Part shown: positions 41,309-53,095 of the stretch, in pieces
How positions within the stretch are numbered: the first letter of the stretch is position 1
Layout of the letters: every line of letters begins with the position of its first letter
NCBI RefSeq assembly: GCF_963678635.1
Contig: NC_087066.1
Span: forward strand, 32,989,301-33,053,300
DNA: 64,000 bases
Source of the DNA: Symsagittifera roscoffensis
Lineage: Eukaryota > Xenacoelomorpha > Acoela > Convolutidae
Reading direction: 5' to 3'
Translations under genes and position numbers: made by a program
Notes under the pieces: generated by a model
The model's input: only the letters and a program-made list of their open reading frames with translations
Told to the model about the DNA's origin: nothing
The model's database searches: none

Positions 41309-42936
41309 GTAGGTATAATTATGCATTTTTTTACTAATAAACTCAAATCACAAGTAACTGTTCTCTATAAATGTTTCACTTCTTCTTAGATCTCATCACA
41401 CCATCATCTCAACCAAACGAAAAACAAACAAAAAGTGAAAACTTCTTTCTTAAAACTTCAAAACTCGTATTAACAAACTGCAGTAAAATTGAAAAAGCAG
41501 TGAAATTTCTCACAAACAGCAAAAAATAAATAAATGATCCCCAATGCAATAAAAAAATTTTACCAAGCAGTAAATTCGTAGGTTAAAAACTTCTCCGAAA
41601 GCAGTAAAATTATACTTCAACGCAGTAAATTCATAAAAACTCGCAGATAAATTCAAATAGGTACTAACCTTCTATAAAATTTGAATCATTCAATTCTTTT
41701 ATAAAACTCGAATCATTCCCTCGCCCATAAGTTTTTTCCACAATCGCACTAAGAATTGTTTAAAAAATGAATTTTAAGTTTTAATTTTCATTGATAACAA
41801 CTCTAACCAGTTTTCACACTTTTCAAAATTTCATTTAAACCGGTTCGTAGGAATTATATAAAAAACTACAATAACCAACGCAGCTTACTAAAATCACAAA
41901 ACCACAAACTTATTGCATGACTAAGAAAGAAAAGCCCGCGGTACCCAAACCAGACTAAAACCAGATTAAAACTGGAAATAATTATTCTTTTGAAGACCAC
42001 TTTCAAGTCTACCACAAGCAAATAAAACACAAAAAAGTTGAAAGACAAAACCAAACCAAAAGATTCACTTTTTGAGAAAAGGACACAAACAAAACAAAAA
42101 AGAGAAAAACAAGTAAGGAAAACAAAACAAAAGGTTGAACACAAAAAGAGACTCTCCACAAAGAAACCTCAAGATTATACCTCACTCCTGGCCTCACCAA
42201 ACAGAAGGGCGTCCTGAGCATGCTCTATAGCCGTCCTAGCCCACCGCGGTACATCACGCTTTGTGACCCACACTCTTTTTTGCCAAGAGTTGCTCTAGGG
42301 TGAGCGATTCTTTAAAAATCACCAAACTAAAATCAAAACGCTTTTGCGATAACTATTAATAACAAATCATAACAAAAACTAAAATTAACCAAGAATTTTA
42401 TATATGTAAAATATAAATGCAGTATGTATAGATTTCGCAAAGCCCAACAGACGAGAAGCAAAGGAGACGACAACCCAATCACGTTCCAACTTCGGAATGG
42501 CAAATCTATTTGATGTGCTGCCTAAAGTCACTACCTCAAAGGATTTAGAGTATGGACTCAACATCGCAGCAAAAGAAAACCATTGAATCAGACCAATGGC
42601 CATCTCGATGTTGACTACACGTACAGATCCTAGTTACCAGGCACTTTAAGCGGAAAAGTCAAACTTCACCCTGCACCCAGTCTCGCTCCAAACTTAACGA
42701 AATGTATACATCATTTTATTGATCAGAAGTCTTGACACAATCACACAAGACTACCACGATCAACGAGACCCATCTAGAAGATACGAACATAACCATCTTC
42801 CTCCGTCAAACTAGAACAGTCACACTTCTCTTTTCTCCAAGAAGTCAATGCTGGCAACTTCAATAACAAACTACATCACCCGTCCTTCACTACATTAATA
42901 ATTTAGAAACTAAAAACTCTCTAAGCCCCGGATGGG

Positions 42937-43275
42937 TGGAACCAGTTCTAAACTAGAATTTATAGTTGGTTATAAACATAAGTTTCTAATTCTACAAAAT
43001 ATTCTTAACTAACCAATCATTTTTGATAACTAACCGTTACACTTATTTGTAAGTGCTGAAACTACTTGTAGTTTCAGCACCAGAGCAATTTGAATAAAAC
43101 TTAGAATACAGTTGTTCTCCTTATGGAAACTAACTCGCATAAACCAGTATATACTAGATCTATTGAAACTAGGAGATAAAAGAGTAAAATTAAGATCGGT
43201 ATTAGACTATGTAGTTGCACGAATCTATCCGGCCGGAAAAAAATAGTATGAGTACAGTCATCAGCACATAACTCA
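42937..43275 (+). repeat. 3' LTR
   Basis: Direct repeat of 32489-32865 with a small internal deletion near its end. Preceded by CCCCGGATGGG, the candidate polypurine-type border, and followed by ATTA. Confidence 0.85.
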
Positions 43276-43858
43276 ATTAACTTCAACTCAAAAACTTGCC
43301 GTAAAAAAACTACTCATAAATTACTCTGGCTCTCTGTAGTTTTGATGGAGGTGTTTCGTGAGTACTAAATTTTGCTCGAACTTCCAAAAACAACAATTAA
43401 TGAATCAAATCCGTTGAGATTTTTATGGGTTTTAGTAGATTTCAATCATTTTTTTTCAACAATTATCAATGAGTTGTTTTCTACTGTAAAAGTCCCATTG
43501 TATATATTCTAATTCAATTTTCTTATTTTTTTGTAGACTGTATTTCATCTTCAAAAAATTGATCTGAATCAAATTCAATGTCAAATTTGTCAAATCTATG
43601 AACCAAAAACTTTGACACAAAATAAAGTATTAAAAGAAAAATTGAAAACTACCAAATCGAAGTGGTAAATTAGCAACCATTGTAGAATTTTTTTTCAATA
43701 GAAGGGCAATCAAAGTGCAGGCATTCTGTTGGCGAGGTTGATATGTAAGTACTGGACCTGAAAAAGCCACTGTTATGAATATTAACGCTTGCTAATTGTA
43801 AGAATAAAGAAACTACGAGACAATGAATTTTTTCTTGTCTGTACTTTGATTTTGAATG
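43276..43858. other. Intergenic, nothing recognised
   Basis: AT-rich, no ORF or repeat I can support. Confidence 0.4.
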
Positions 43859-44310
43859 CCCGCACCGAGCGCGCATGGATCATAATCGGTTATATTGTCA
43901 TAATATGGTCAGCATCTGTTATTTACAAAATAATCGAATATAATCCATTAAAAATGGATTATAATCGTATTATTTCTAATGTCAATATAATCCGTTACAT
44001 TCAATTATAATTCATTAAAAAAACTGATTATGATCCTTATATTTTTTATGCCAATGTAATCCATTATAATCATTTATATGTTTATAATCGATTATAATGA
44101 TTTTTTTGAGATGTTATTTTTGAAACCTACAACTTTTTTCCAATTATCTCATTTCCTGTTTAGTGTTGCTATGTACGTTTCATAAAATGTTACATTTCAC
44201 ATTATAATTTTTTTCCTGAATATTCTGACTGAATTTTACATCTCTAAAGGATTATAAATCGTCTCGAGAATCCATTTTATTCAATTAGATTCCATGGGCG
44301 CTCGGTGCGG
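43859..44310. mobile_element. MITE-like element with 20-bp TIRs and TAATC arrays
   Basis: Left end CCCGCACCGAGCGCGCATGG (from 43859) and right end TCCATGGGCGCTCGGTGCGG (44291-44310) are inverted repeats with one mismatch in the first 17. The 450-bp interior is made of ATTATAATCGATTATAATCC-like palindromic units. No ORF. Related left end and interior at about 46918-47220. Confidence 0.75.
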
Positions 44311-45769
44311 ATAAATTTACTCAGTAGCGCAATTATGGGGGGGGGGGGGGGGGGGTGGGGGCGGTTCGGAGAGCGGGCGCTTTCTTTTTTTCAGGGATTC
44401 GACCCCCTGCCGACCCAAAGTGTCCCCCTTGTACTAAAATGGACTCTTTGACGCCAATATATGCTAATTTTAAGGGGGGAGCGCGCGCCAAATTTCGCTA
44501 TTTTTTAATCAAAATTTTCCAAAAAGTGCCTCAATGCGCCTTTTTTTTTGGTCAAAACAATTTGATATGCACATCAAAACTGTTGAAAAAACGGTACCTA
44601 ATTTTAACACATGGGCATGGCGCCTGCCAGCAACGCGTATTTTTACGACGACTTTTTGCCACTTCAGTCCTTCTATTTATTTTCGGACAACGTCGGCAGG
44701 TTTACTGAAATCTAAGGCACAAAAAGTGAACTCGTACAGCAAGTTTTGTAGAGTATCATAGTTTTCAGTTCCTCACTTGACTGCAACGTCAGGACAACAG
44801 AAGAAGACTCTTTTTACAATGTTGCACGAAGTCTTTTGAAAACCTCTTTACAGTGACGTACGCAGAAATTTTTTGTAAGGGAGGGAAGGGGACTTTTTTC
44901 GGGTCAACTAATTTGATTTTCAGAGCTGCCCGAAAATACTCAAAGGATCCTATTTTGTCAAAAAAATTTCTGCGCCTTAGGCAAAGTTTTTACAAAACAG
45001 ACCAAAAACGGCGTTTCTGGGCATTTTTTGGAAAGTTTTGAAAAAAGTGCGTTTGAAGACACGTGCCCCGGCTTTTTTCAACCTACAGGCCAATTAAATG
45101 TAACTAAAATAAACGCACCGTTTTGAAATGTTGCTCGATATTTGCCCACATGTCTCATAAATTTACTCAAATTAAGTGCGTTTACGTCGATGAAAACAAA
45201 AAGTCGTCGCAGTCTCATAAACAAGAATTGGGGAACGGGGGCGATATATGATTACAAAGCTTCTCCCGTTGGCTGAATATTTCTTTCAACAGCCACAAAC
45301 TGTTTGCATGGGACAGGAAACGAAGATAAAAATAATGGAAAAATGCCTGAAACCATCTCTTGTTAGCAAGCATGCTGCATCAGAGGAAACCGAGATAAAA
45401 CATTAGAAATAAGCAAAAAGCTGCTCTGTTGACAAATTACAACAAAAACTGAAGATAAAAAGGAAAATTATAAACGCCTTAGGCACTATTTTTAAGGCTT
45501 GATTCATCGAGCAAAATACTTCAGGAAAAAAAATAGTAAGTTTTCTTGTTTTATGCTAGTGCCATGTTATTATCATTTTTATCAATAACCGAGAAGGTTT
45601 GTTAAACAGATGCAAGTTTTTTTCTTCATTATTTTCATACTGACAAAAACAGGTACGACTTTCAGTTTCATCCTAGAAAAACCCTTATAACGTAAGCAAA
45701 AAAAACAGAGCGTCACGTCGTTTAGGGTAGACATTTAGCTTTTTCTCGGTTAGTTTTCCTACGGTTATT
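44311..45769. other. Intergenic; G-run and unassigned sequence
   Basis: An uninterrupted run of 19 G at 44337-44355 starts the region, followed by more G-rich bases. The rest is unremarkable; frames such as 44355-44708 lack support. A GGGATTCGACCCC motif near 44394 is B-box-like in reverse but has no partner A box. Confidence 0.45.
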
Positions 45770-46005
45770 TTTTGGGTCGCGCCGGTCGCGAATAATTTTA
45801 CTTCAGTCGCGATTATTTTTTTCTTCGATCGCGCTGGTCGGGATTAACTTTACTTCGGTTGCGGTTAGCGTTCCTTCGTTATCACTGGTTGCAGTTAACT
45901 CTCCTTCGATCGCTGCAGTCGCGACTAACTTGCCTTGGTTCGCCCCAGTCGCTATTAACTTTCCTTCGCCCACGCCGGTCGCAATTAACTTTCCAGGTTG
46001 ACAAA
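45770..46005. repeat. Minisatellite, ~30-bp unit (GTCGCGATTAACTTTCCTTC)
   Basis: About seven imperfect units of the type GGTCGCGATTAACTTTCCTTCG. On the minus strand they translate into repeated EGKLIATGAN-like decapeptides, so the open frame 45803-46069 is a repeat artefact. Similar units reappear at about 46760-46915. Confidence 0.8.
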
Positions 46006-46759
46006 AACTGCTAATCATACAATTTTCAATAAGACTTTTCATGCAATTCAATAAGTACAAAAATTGCATAAAAGGATTATGAGTAGTCTTTTTTCGTATA
46101 TGGAAATCCTATGACTAGCATTTTTCTATCAACCAAAAGTTTTTCTAGTTAGATTTTTTCTTTTAGTTTTTAGTTGTGATAGTAACAAGTGAAAAAGACA
46201 CTGGTGACTCCAAGCTAGAGTCACCAAAATTTTTCACGGTCTTGCATGTGAAGTCCATTGGAAACATCCTGAGCAAACTTCAAATATTTGATTCAATTTT
46301 TCCAAGAAGCTTAATTCTAAAATCAAATTTTAATGTATCATGCATTGCCAAAGACACAAACATATGCAATACAAACAGAAAAATTTGTTAAACGTTTTCA
46401 AAAAAATTGCCCAATGAAACAAAAAAATAACCTGTTTTGGTGTACCCAGAACCACGTTATGCCCACAAAAAACTCCTCGAACAAGTTTTTGTGTACAAAA
46501 TTCGTTTCGCGTTTGAAATAAAATGGGTGCAATTTTAAATTTCTTTAATAAAAATGTCGAATTCGCCATCAAAAAAAACTAGTCACACAATTTACATCTA
46601 TGTTTTTATGAATAAACAATTTTTTGCCTTAACAAGAAAACAATTCTTTCCTAATTCGATTGCGCCATTTCAGCAAAACGTGTGAATTTTTTTGATTAGC
46701 TTTTTTTCATATACTTTGTTTATAGAATTGTAGTATTTTCTGACTGTGAAAGTGAACCC
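46006..46759. other. Intergenic, nothing recognised
   Basis: Between the two minisatellite blocks; no supported gene. Confidence 0.35.
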
Positions 46760-47220
46760 GGGTTGACTTCAATCGCTCCGATCGTGGTTAACATTCCTTT
46801 GGCCGCGCCGGTTGCGGTAAATTTTCCCGCTGATGCTGATAAACTTCGGTGCTGATAAACTTTACTTAGGTCACGATTAAATTTACTTTGGTCGAGAACA
46901 TTTTTACTCCGGTCGTGACCCGCAATGAGTGCCCATGGATTCTAATCGATTATAACGGATTCCCAAGACAAAAATAATCCATTATAAATCATTCCAGATA
47001 TAAAATTCAGACCACGAAATCGATTATATTGCCATTATAATCGATTATTTTGAAAAAAAAAAATCCATTATAATCCATTATAATCGATTATAATCCATTA
47101 TTTTTGTCACTGAAATCGATAATTTTGCCAAGATAATCCATTATAAGTGATTATTTTTGAAATAAAAATCCATTATAATCCATTATAATTGATTATCATC
47201 CATTTCATTTTTGGATTTTA
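46760..47220. repeat. Second minisatellite block and MITE-like TAATC array
   Basis: 46760-46915 holds degenerate units of the GGTCGCGATTAA minisatellite. From 46918, CCCGCAATGAGTGCCCATGG resembles the left terminus of the 43859 element, followed by palindromic CCATTATAATCGATTATAAT arrays to 47220. The right terminus is not found, so this copy is truncated. Confidence 0.65.
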
Positions 47221-47340
47221 TTTCGATTATTTTTGCAAAATTTTGTAAATTTTGTGAGAAGTTTGCAAAATAATGTATGCTATGTCTTTTTCTAAATGCC
47301 ATTTCTCAACGTCATCCCCTCAGCCCCTCAAGCATTTTCA

Positions 47341-47580
47341 AGTCCCCCAACTAAAAGGATGGGGTAAATGGGGGAGGGGGGAGTAACCTGGAGAGGGGTG
47401 TAGTTTGGTGAGGGTGTAGGGGGGGGGGGGCGTTGTAAACGGAGGGGGGGAGGGGGTAAACTGGGGAGGGTAAACTGATGGGGGGGGGGTTTGGATGGGT
47501 GGTAAACCTGGGAGGGGTAAAACTGGGGGGAGGGGGGAAACTGGGAGGGAAACGAGGGGGGGGGGGGGTGGGGTAAACCG
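47341..47580. repeat. G-rich minisatellite (GGGTAAACTGGGAGGGG)
   Basis: About 240 bp in which the plus strand is a succession of G runs (up to 12-13) separated by TAAACT, GTTGTAAAC and similar. Many four-run windows satisfy G-quadruplex patterns. Proline-rich frames on the minus strand (47328-47629) are artefacts. Confidence 0.85.
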
Positions 47581-47608
47581 TACGTGTATTCAAACCGCGG
47601 CAAACGGT

Positions 47609-48618
47609 ACCCGAGTCAAGATTTTTCAACTAATTTGAAACAAGATTTGAGCGGTTTGAGCGGTTTTTTTTAGTCAATTACGCTCAAAATTTTGCTTCAA
47701 AATGAGCGGTTTAAGCGGTTTTTGAACGGTTTGTCTAAAAGAACCGCTCAAAAACCGCGCAAGATTTGAACGGTTTTGAGCGGTTTATTTTAAAAAACCG
47801 CTCAAAAACCGTACAAATCTTGCGCGGTTTTTGAGCGTTTTTTTTTTAGATAAACCGCTCAAAACCGTTCAACTCTTGCGCGGTTTTTGAAAGTTTTTTT
47901 TTTAGATAAACCGGTCGAAAACCGCTCAAACCGCCCAATTAGAAGCAAGATTTTGAGCGTAATTGTCTAAAATAACCGCTCAAACTGCTCAAATCTTGAG
48001 CGGTTTTTTGAGCGTTTTTTTATAAATCGCTCAAACACCGCTCAAACCGCTCATTTTGAAGCAAGATTTTTTGCGCAATCGTCTAAAAAAACAGCTCAAA
48101 CCGCTCAAATCTTGCTTCAAAAGAGGCGAACAACCTCAAATTGGGATCCTCAAAATTAGGAACTCAAATTGGGACACATACATACATACACTTACTTACA
48201 TATTCTCCATTGGTTATTTTGCTCGAGCATTTGAAAAAAGTCGCTAACAGTGTTTTTGGTCAAGACATCGAAAAAAAATCTTGCTTGAGTTGAGAACGGT
48301 TAAGCACTTTTTTAAATTGTAGATACTATTTCCACTGCATCTTAGTGTCACATTACCTTTCCAGGCATTTTTGTTGGTTTTATTCGGTTCTCTTTATAAG
48401 ACCGCTCAAAAACCTCTTAAAAACCGCTCAAATCTTGCTTGAAAAACCGTTCAAAAATCACTGCAAAAAATGAGCGGTTTTTTAGGCAAGATTTGAGCGG
48501 TTTGAGCGGTTTTTGCCAAAAAACCGCCCAATTCGCCCAAAACAGCTCAAATCTTGCTATAAAACCGCTCAAACCGCTCATATCTTGAGCGGTTTTTGAG
48601 CGGGATCTCGACCCGGGT
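47609..48618. repeat. GAGCGG foldback element, copy 2
   Basis: Same termini as copy 1 (ACCCGAGTCAAGAT at 47609; ATCTCGACCCGGGT ending 48618) and same TTTGAGCGGTTTTTGAGCGG interior in both orientations. A unique 275-bp segment (about 48121-48395) interrupts the array. Confidence 0.8.
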
Positions 48619-48984
48619 AACATCATCACGACACCTAAACAGCCAAATACTGAGGTGTCTCCCTTGGACAATTAAAATCGAAACTTAACTTTTTACCCTA
48701 TTTGCAGCTGATACCTGTAGCGATATCACTTAAAACCCAATGTAGTATAAAAGCATCCACGAGCAAGACTCACATCGAAATATTGCTCCGATGTTTGAAA
48801 AAAGTACGGTATTATCAAGCTTGGGTGGCTTTTTTGTTCAATCGATTTTTGTTCAAAGAAAAAATAGAGCGAAATGTTATTGGAGACAGATTTTTTTGTG
48901 TTACGCGCTGTTCTTGCTGTGTTTATGGTTCTTTTTTGAGTCGCGCCGTTTGAGGATAACTTCCCGTATCCAAGTTAGGCGTAA
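48619..48984. other. Intergenic, nothing recognised
   Basis: No supported gene or repeat. Confidence 0.35.
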
Positions 48985-49870
48985 GTAATCGATTATAACG
49001 TATTGTTATGATGATTCTTTGACAATTATAATTGATTATATTTACCAAAATCAGGTGCTTAAAGGATTTATAATTGATTATAATCGTGATATTTTCCAAG
49101 AGATTATAATTTCTTATAATCGATTATAATTGATCATAATATTTTATTTTGAATTATATCTTATGGGTTAATGATTTTGTGTCAATAAGAAAATCTCTAA
49201 AAGAGAGATCTCTTGAACAGTTTGGTTCATTTGAATTATATGTTATGGGTTATTGATTTTGAGCGATAAGGAAATCTCTAAAGGAGAAATCTCTTGAACA
49301 TTTTGATTTATCTGAACACAAAGTTTCACTACGAAACAAAAGTTCATAGATATCCTTTCATATTAGCTGAAAAGTTCCCGCGGTAGACGAAAACTAAATT
49401 TTCCACATCAATCATGAAGCTGAACCAATTTGCTGATGTTTTGGTGGTTGAAAAAGCTTAAAATATGCATCACAAAACAAATATAATAGGGAAAAAATGA
49501 AAAAAAAAAAACGTTATAATTTTGAAGTGATTGGAAAATTTCAAAAACATTTTTCTCAAGCTCAAAAGTTTAGCACTTTAGATACAACTTCGAAGACAAA
49601 AAGGACAAACGAAAGGGATTATAATCAATTGTAATCGAATATAAAGGATTTTTGTCCAAAACTAATGAATTAGAAATTTGAATAAAAACAAAGAATTTTA
49701 ATCAATTATAATTGATTTTAAGTGTATCGAAAATTAGACAAAAAATAATCGATTATAGTCGATTACAATCGATCATAATCAATTATGATGGATTCTAATG
49801 GACTATTATTATTTATGATCTGATTTTAAAAAGAGAGATTGTAAGCGATTATAATTTGATTAAAATCGAT
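48985..49870. repeat. TAATCGATTATAA palindromic repeats
   Basis: Two clusters (about 48985-49150 and 49610-49870) of ATTATAATCGATTATAAT-type units flank a middle part with two direct copies of a GAATTATATnTTATGGGTTA segment (49152 and 49235). Likely another element of the 43859 type; clear termini not found. Confidence 0.6.
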
Positions 49871-49875
49871 TGTCA

Positions 49876-50215
49876 TTAGGAGGCCAAACTGTGCATAATC
49901 TGCATTGTAAGCGGAATCCGCAACAGGCCGAGAGCAGATTTGTTGCAGAATCTGCAACATTGCTACGTTTTTTAATCTTCTATGCTGCTTTGGAATCCAC
50001 AAACAAATACCTAAAACCTTGTACCGCTCAAAATTGCTCCAATTTAAGGCAAACTTTCGGAATCCGAAACTGTTTTTGCGGAATCCAGAACAGTATGTGG
50101 AATCAACAAACAAATGATAAGACGCTTATATCGTTAAATTGAGCTGTTGCGGTATCGACAACTGCAATTGGAATCCGCAAATTGTGAGTGGAATCCGCAT
50201 TTTGTTTGCGGTTTC
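49876..50215. repeat. GGAATCCGCAA repeat, relative of 28154-30766
   Basis: Begins CATTAGGAGGCCAAACTGTG, a variant of the 28154 terminus, then repeats GGAATCCGCAA/GTTGCGGATTCC-like motifs to about 50215. No right terminus seen. Confidence 0.6.
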
Positions 50216-50329
50216 CTTTCACTTATATGTTTATATGTGATAACGTTATATTTTATGTCTTTTATTTACTAGGTGGTCACCAGCAAGTTCAATATCAGCT
50301 ACATTGATCAGCTACCAGTTGAAATTACT

Positions 50330-50525
50330 GTCAGACTCAATTCCTGCCTTAACTTCGATCTCAATCTCTGTCACTAAGTTCGATCTCAATTCCTGTAGCC
50401 CAACTTCGATCTCAATTCCTTTAACCCAACTTCGATCGCAATTCCTGTAACCCAACTTCAGTCCCAATTCATGTCAACCCAAATTTGATCTCAACTCCTG
50501 ACATCAATCTCAATTCCCGCAAAAG
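50330..50525. repeat. Minisatellite, ~30-bp unit (CTTCGATCTCAATTCCTG)
   Basis: Five to seven imperfect copies of CCCAACTTCGATCTCAATTCCTGTAA-type units (written here as AACTTCGATCTCAATTCCTG). Confidence 0.8.
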
Positions 50526-51019
50526 TGAACAAATTGAACAAACTTATGAAGTAAGCTCGCATATAAATTCATCAGTTCTTTTCAATCAATTAATTCAATT
50601 AAAATAAAACTAATTTAGAGTTGTCTTTTTCGAGAACTTTCAAATTGCGAACATACAGTTTGATAAAACAAAATTTTCAAGAAACATCTTTCTGTTTTCG
50701 AAATTAACATTTATTTCAGCTGTAGTTTATCAAGTTTTTTGTTAATTTTTATATAAAACAGAGTTACTCAAATTAGTTTCATTCAAAAGATAATTTACTC
50801 TTTATGAGAAAATTACACACACACATTGATAGTGAGCAACTTTGACGGGCCGGCATAAATTTCAGAACGTAACACATACTGCGAACAGTCAAAACAATAC
50901 GGCAAATTACGATCAATTTAAAGAGCTCAAATAATAACAAACAATCCATAACAACAAACAGTCATAACAAACAGTCATAGCAACAAACAGTATAAACAGT
51001 TCTTTTTTTTCATTTCAAG
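50526..51019. other. Intergenic, AAACAGTCATAACAAACAG short repeats
   Basis: Contains short CAAACAGTCATAA repeats at about 50940-51000. No gene. Confidence 0.4.
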
Positions 51020-51473
51020 TCATAAAAAATCCTGGGTGGACTCGGCCATATTATGTCTAAATACTTCTTGGTAGTTATCCTCGACGGCATTACTACCACG
51101 GCAAGCATTTATATGGCATTGGATTGTGCTTATGAGGAAATCTCTGTGTTCGTTGAACTTTAGAGATTTGATCAGAGCATCCAGCTGACGTTGGATTTTT
51201 GCTGGCAACAAATCCCTTTTTCCCCAAGCACAGAATCCTTGATTGATGGCATCCAAAACGACCTGAGTTTATATAGCCCAAAAATTTAGCAGCACACTGT
51301 GTGGATGATAAACTAATGGCCTTTCTGGTTACTGGTGTAGGTGGAACCAAAATGAAAGTTTGCCCTGTTTTTTTTTCGTCATCAATCCAACGCATTTTTT
51401 TTGTTGCCGAAAACGTTGCAGAAACTTGGCTAATTGGGTGAGTGATATCACTCAGATGGCAGCTAAAATACAA
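51020..51473 (-). CDS. Two exon-like frames of an unrecognised gene
   Basis: Minus-strand frame 51255-51473 reads KKMRWIDDEKKTGQTFILVP followed by PVTRKAISLSS. A second frame, 51020-51256, reads LDAINQGFCAWGKRDLLPAK, then a helical stretch (IQRQLDALIKSLKFNEHRDF) to a stop. Between them an acceptor-like ACTCAG and a possible GTGTGC donor would define a very short intron of about 36 nt; otherwise it is a frameshift. Both look genuinely coding. No family recognised. Confidence 0.45.
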
Positions 51474-52277
51474 AAGAATGAATCATATTTGTTTTTGAGA
51501 AAACAACGAAATTGAAACAAACGGCTACATACCAAACACTCTTCCTCAGCCAGCTCCACCATAACAAAAGGCATTCTCAGGTTGACATCCGCATTATCGA
51601 TGGAATTTATTCCAGCAAATGCTCGTTACTTCGAGCAATCGAATTTCAAATAATCAACACGAATTTTTTCTCAGGCGCGCAAAATAGTCGATCCTAGCTA
51701 GAATCACAAATTAGAATACGGCGTATTATTAGAATACAGTAAATTATAAAAGCGATAATAATAAGAAATAGTTGCATCCGGAAATTCATTATAAATTTTC
51801 AGGATATCAGATGAAATTGATGATCACATAGTTTATCAGGATAGTTGCATGTAATTAATTAGTAAATTAGTTACACATTTGATTAGTCACAAGATAGTTT
51901 TACCTGTATTATACCGTTGATGCATGGAGCAAACTTCAAGGGAATGTCATTTTCTGGCGACTCAAAATAGTCAAGGTGATACAAAATATCTTCATAGGGT
52001 TTTTCCACCTTGTTTTTTTTTGCCTTGGGCTCTGAGGGTTTTGTTCGGGTCTAGGTTCCTCAATTCGGGTCTATCTTTAATGAGGATTTTTTAAAAACTA
52101 TCTGGCAAAGATTCTCCTACTCTTTTCCTTCGCCTTGTGACTGTTTCTCAAATCAGGCTACTTAACATATGAGCTGCCACTGTAAGATGGTCTATTCCCC
52201 CCAGTATCTTGAGGTTTGTCTACCAAACGAAATGTGCACTGGGTTACAAAAGGAACTTTGATGATGACAATCCTTTT
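51474..52277. other. Intergenic or intron, nothing recognised
   Basis: AT-rich with no supported ORF. It may be intron between the minus-strand frames at 51020-51473 and 52278-52679. Confidence 0.35.
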
Positions 52278-52679
52278 CTAAACGTTCCCAGCATGTTTGA
52301 AAAAGACCATCGAGTCCCTCTGCAGCCGTCTGGAGTTGAACGATAGCTTCTTCTTTCTCGAATTCCCCCTTCTGCTGATGACAAAAGTATCATTGTCTTC
52401 GTGAAATTTTCCTATTGTCCATGCTCCTGCGTTTCCTTGTCTGTCTTCTGGAACGCTAAAAATGGCACTTCCCGGCCAATCTAACCATTTAATCTTTACG
52501 CACCAATCACTGATTAGTGATAAAGTTACAGCACTTTCCCAGATGGAAGCGACGACATCGAGGACTTGTACTTTTTCATTCACCAGAAGGGTTCTACCTA
52601 GCATGATGATATGGATGAAAGACTCTAATATGAATTCAGGAGCGGTTGAATGGTTGAAATGAAGTAAGTCTTGCTTCAA
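52278..52679 (-). CDS. Exon-like frame with a folded domain, unrecognised
   Basis: About 130 codons on the minus strand. A compact domain reads KVQVLDVVASIWESAVTLSL, CVKIKWLDWPGSAIFSVPED and then AWTIGKFHEDNDTF, with conserved-looking Trp and Pro, followed by a basic RRGNSRKKK. It might be the upstream exon of the gene at 51020-51473. I do not recognise the domain. Confidence 0.45.
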   Translation of the reverse strand: MKQDLLHFNHSTAPEFILESFIHIIMLGRTLLVNEKVQVLDVVASIWESAVTLSLISDWCVKIKWLDWPGSAIFSVPEDRQGNAGAWTIGKFHEDNDTFVISRRGNSRKKKLSFNSRRLQRDSMVFFKHAGNV

Positions 52680-52727
52680 GAATAGACTACTGACGTCTTC
52701 CCTGATGCTGCATGACTAATGCGTTAC

Positions 52728-52797
52728 TGATAATGATGGCTTCACTGATAAAAACTGTACTGTCTAATTCCGCTAATCAGTAAAGCCGTCATTATCA
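52728..52797. repeat. Inverted repeat, 22-bp arms
   Basis: TGATAATGATGGCTTCACTG (52728 on) and its complement TCAGTAAAGCCGTCATTATC (52777 on) match at 20 of 22 positions with a 26-bp loop. May form a cruciform or hairpin between the minus-strand and plus-strand genes. Confidence 0.6.
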
Positions 52798-53095
52798 GTT
52801 AGCCGTCTTATCTTTATGCAGTCATCATGGCATAGCAGGCATAACAGTCATTAGCAGTCATTATGGTATAGATACTACAATCGCCTGGTGTGCTAATAAG
52901 AGTGGAAAGTGTCGAAGCTATTCCTTGGTGGTCTTTAATCTCGAACTTGGTGTTTCGATTAAATTGGCGCTGATTGATAAGTAATGGGAGCTTTGCCGCT
53001 AAATTGGACTCAGTTCATTCTCATTCTGTGATCATTATTACTTGCATCTCTCATTTTTCAACCGAATCTTGTAAAAACTTACGGAATCAAGTAAA

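Larger units (their letters stand above)
32489..43275 (+). mobile_element. Decayed full-length LTR retrotransposon (Ty3/gypsy-like)
   Basis: Two direct LTRs (32489-32865 and 42937-43275), both TGGAACC...ACTCA, are flanked by ATTA on each side (32485-32488 and 43276-43279). Between them are a primer-binding site, gag-like ORFs with a zinc knuckle, RT remains and a conserved last ORF. Frames contain many stops, so it is long dead. The interior includes a 200-N gap and, next to it, an oppositely oriented coding fragment. It is the same family as the fragment at 5732-8845. Confidence 0.85.

Noticed and set aside
45803-46069. Decapeptide-repeat protein (EGKLIATGAN type)
   Set aside because: It is the 30-bp minisatellite read in one frame; no start context or flanking gene structure.
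47328-47629. Proline-rich extensin-like ORFs
   Set aside because: They are the complement of the G-rich minisatellite in two frames.
49000-49870. CRISPR-like repeat array
   Set aside because: Units are palindromic and variable, without regular spacers, and the genome is eukaryotic.
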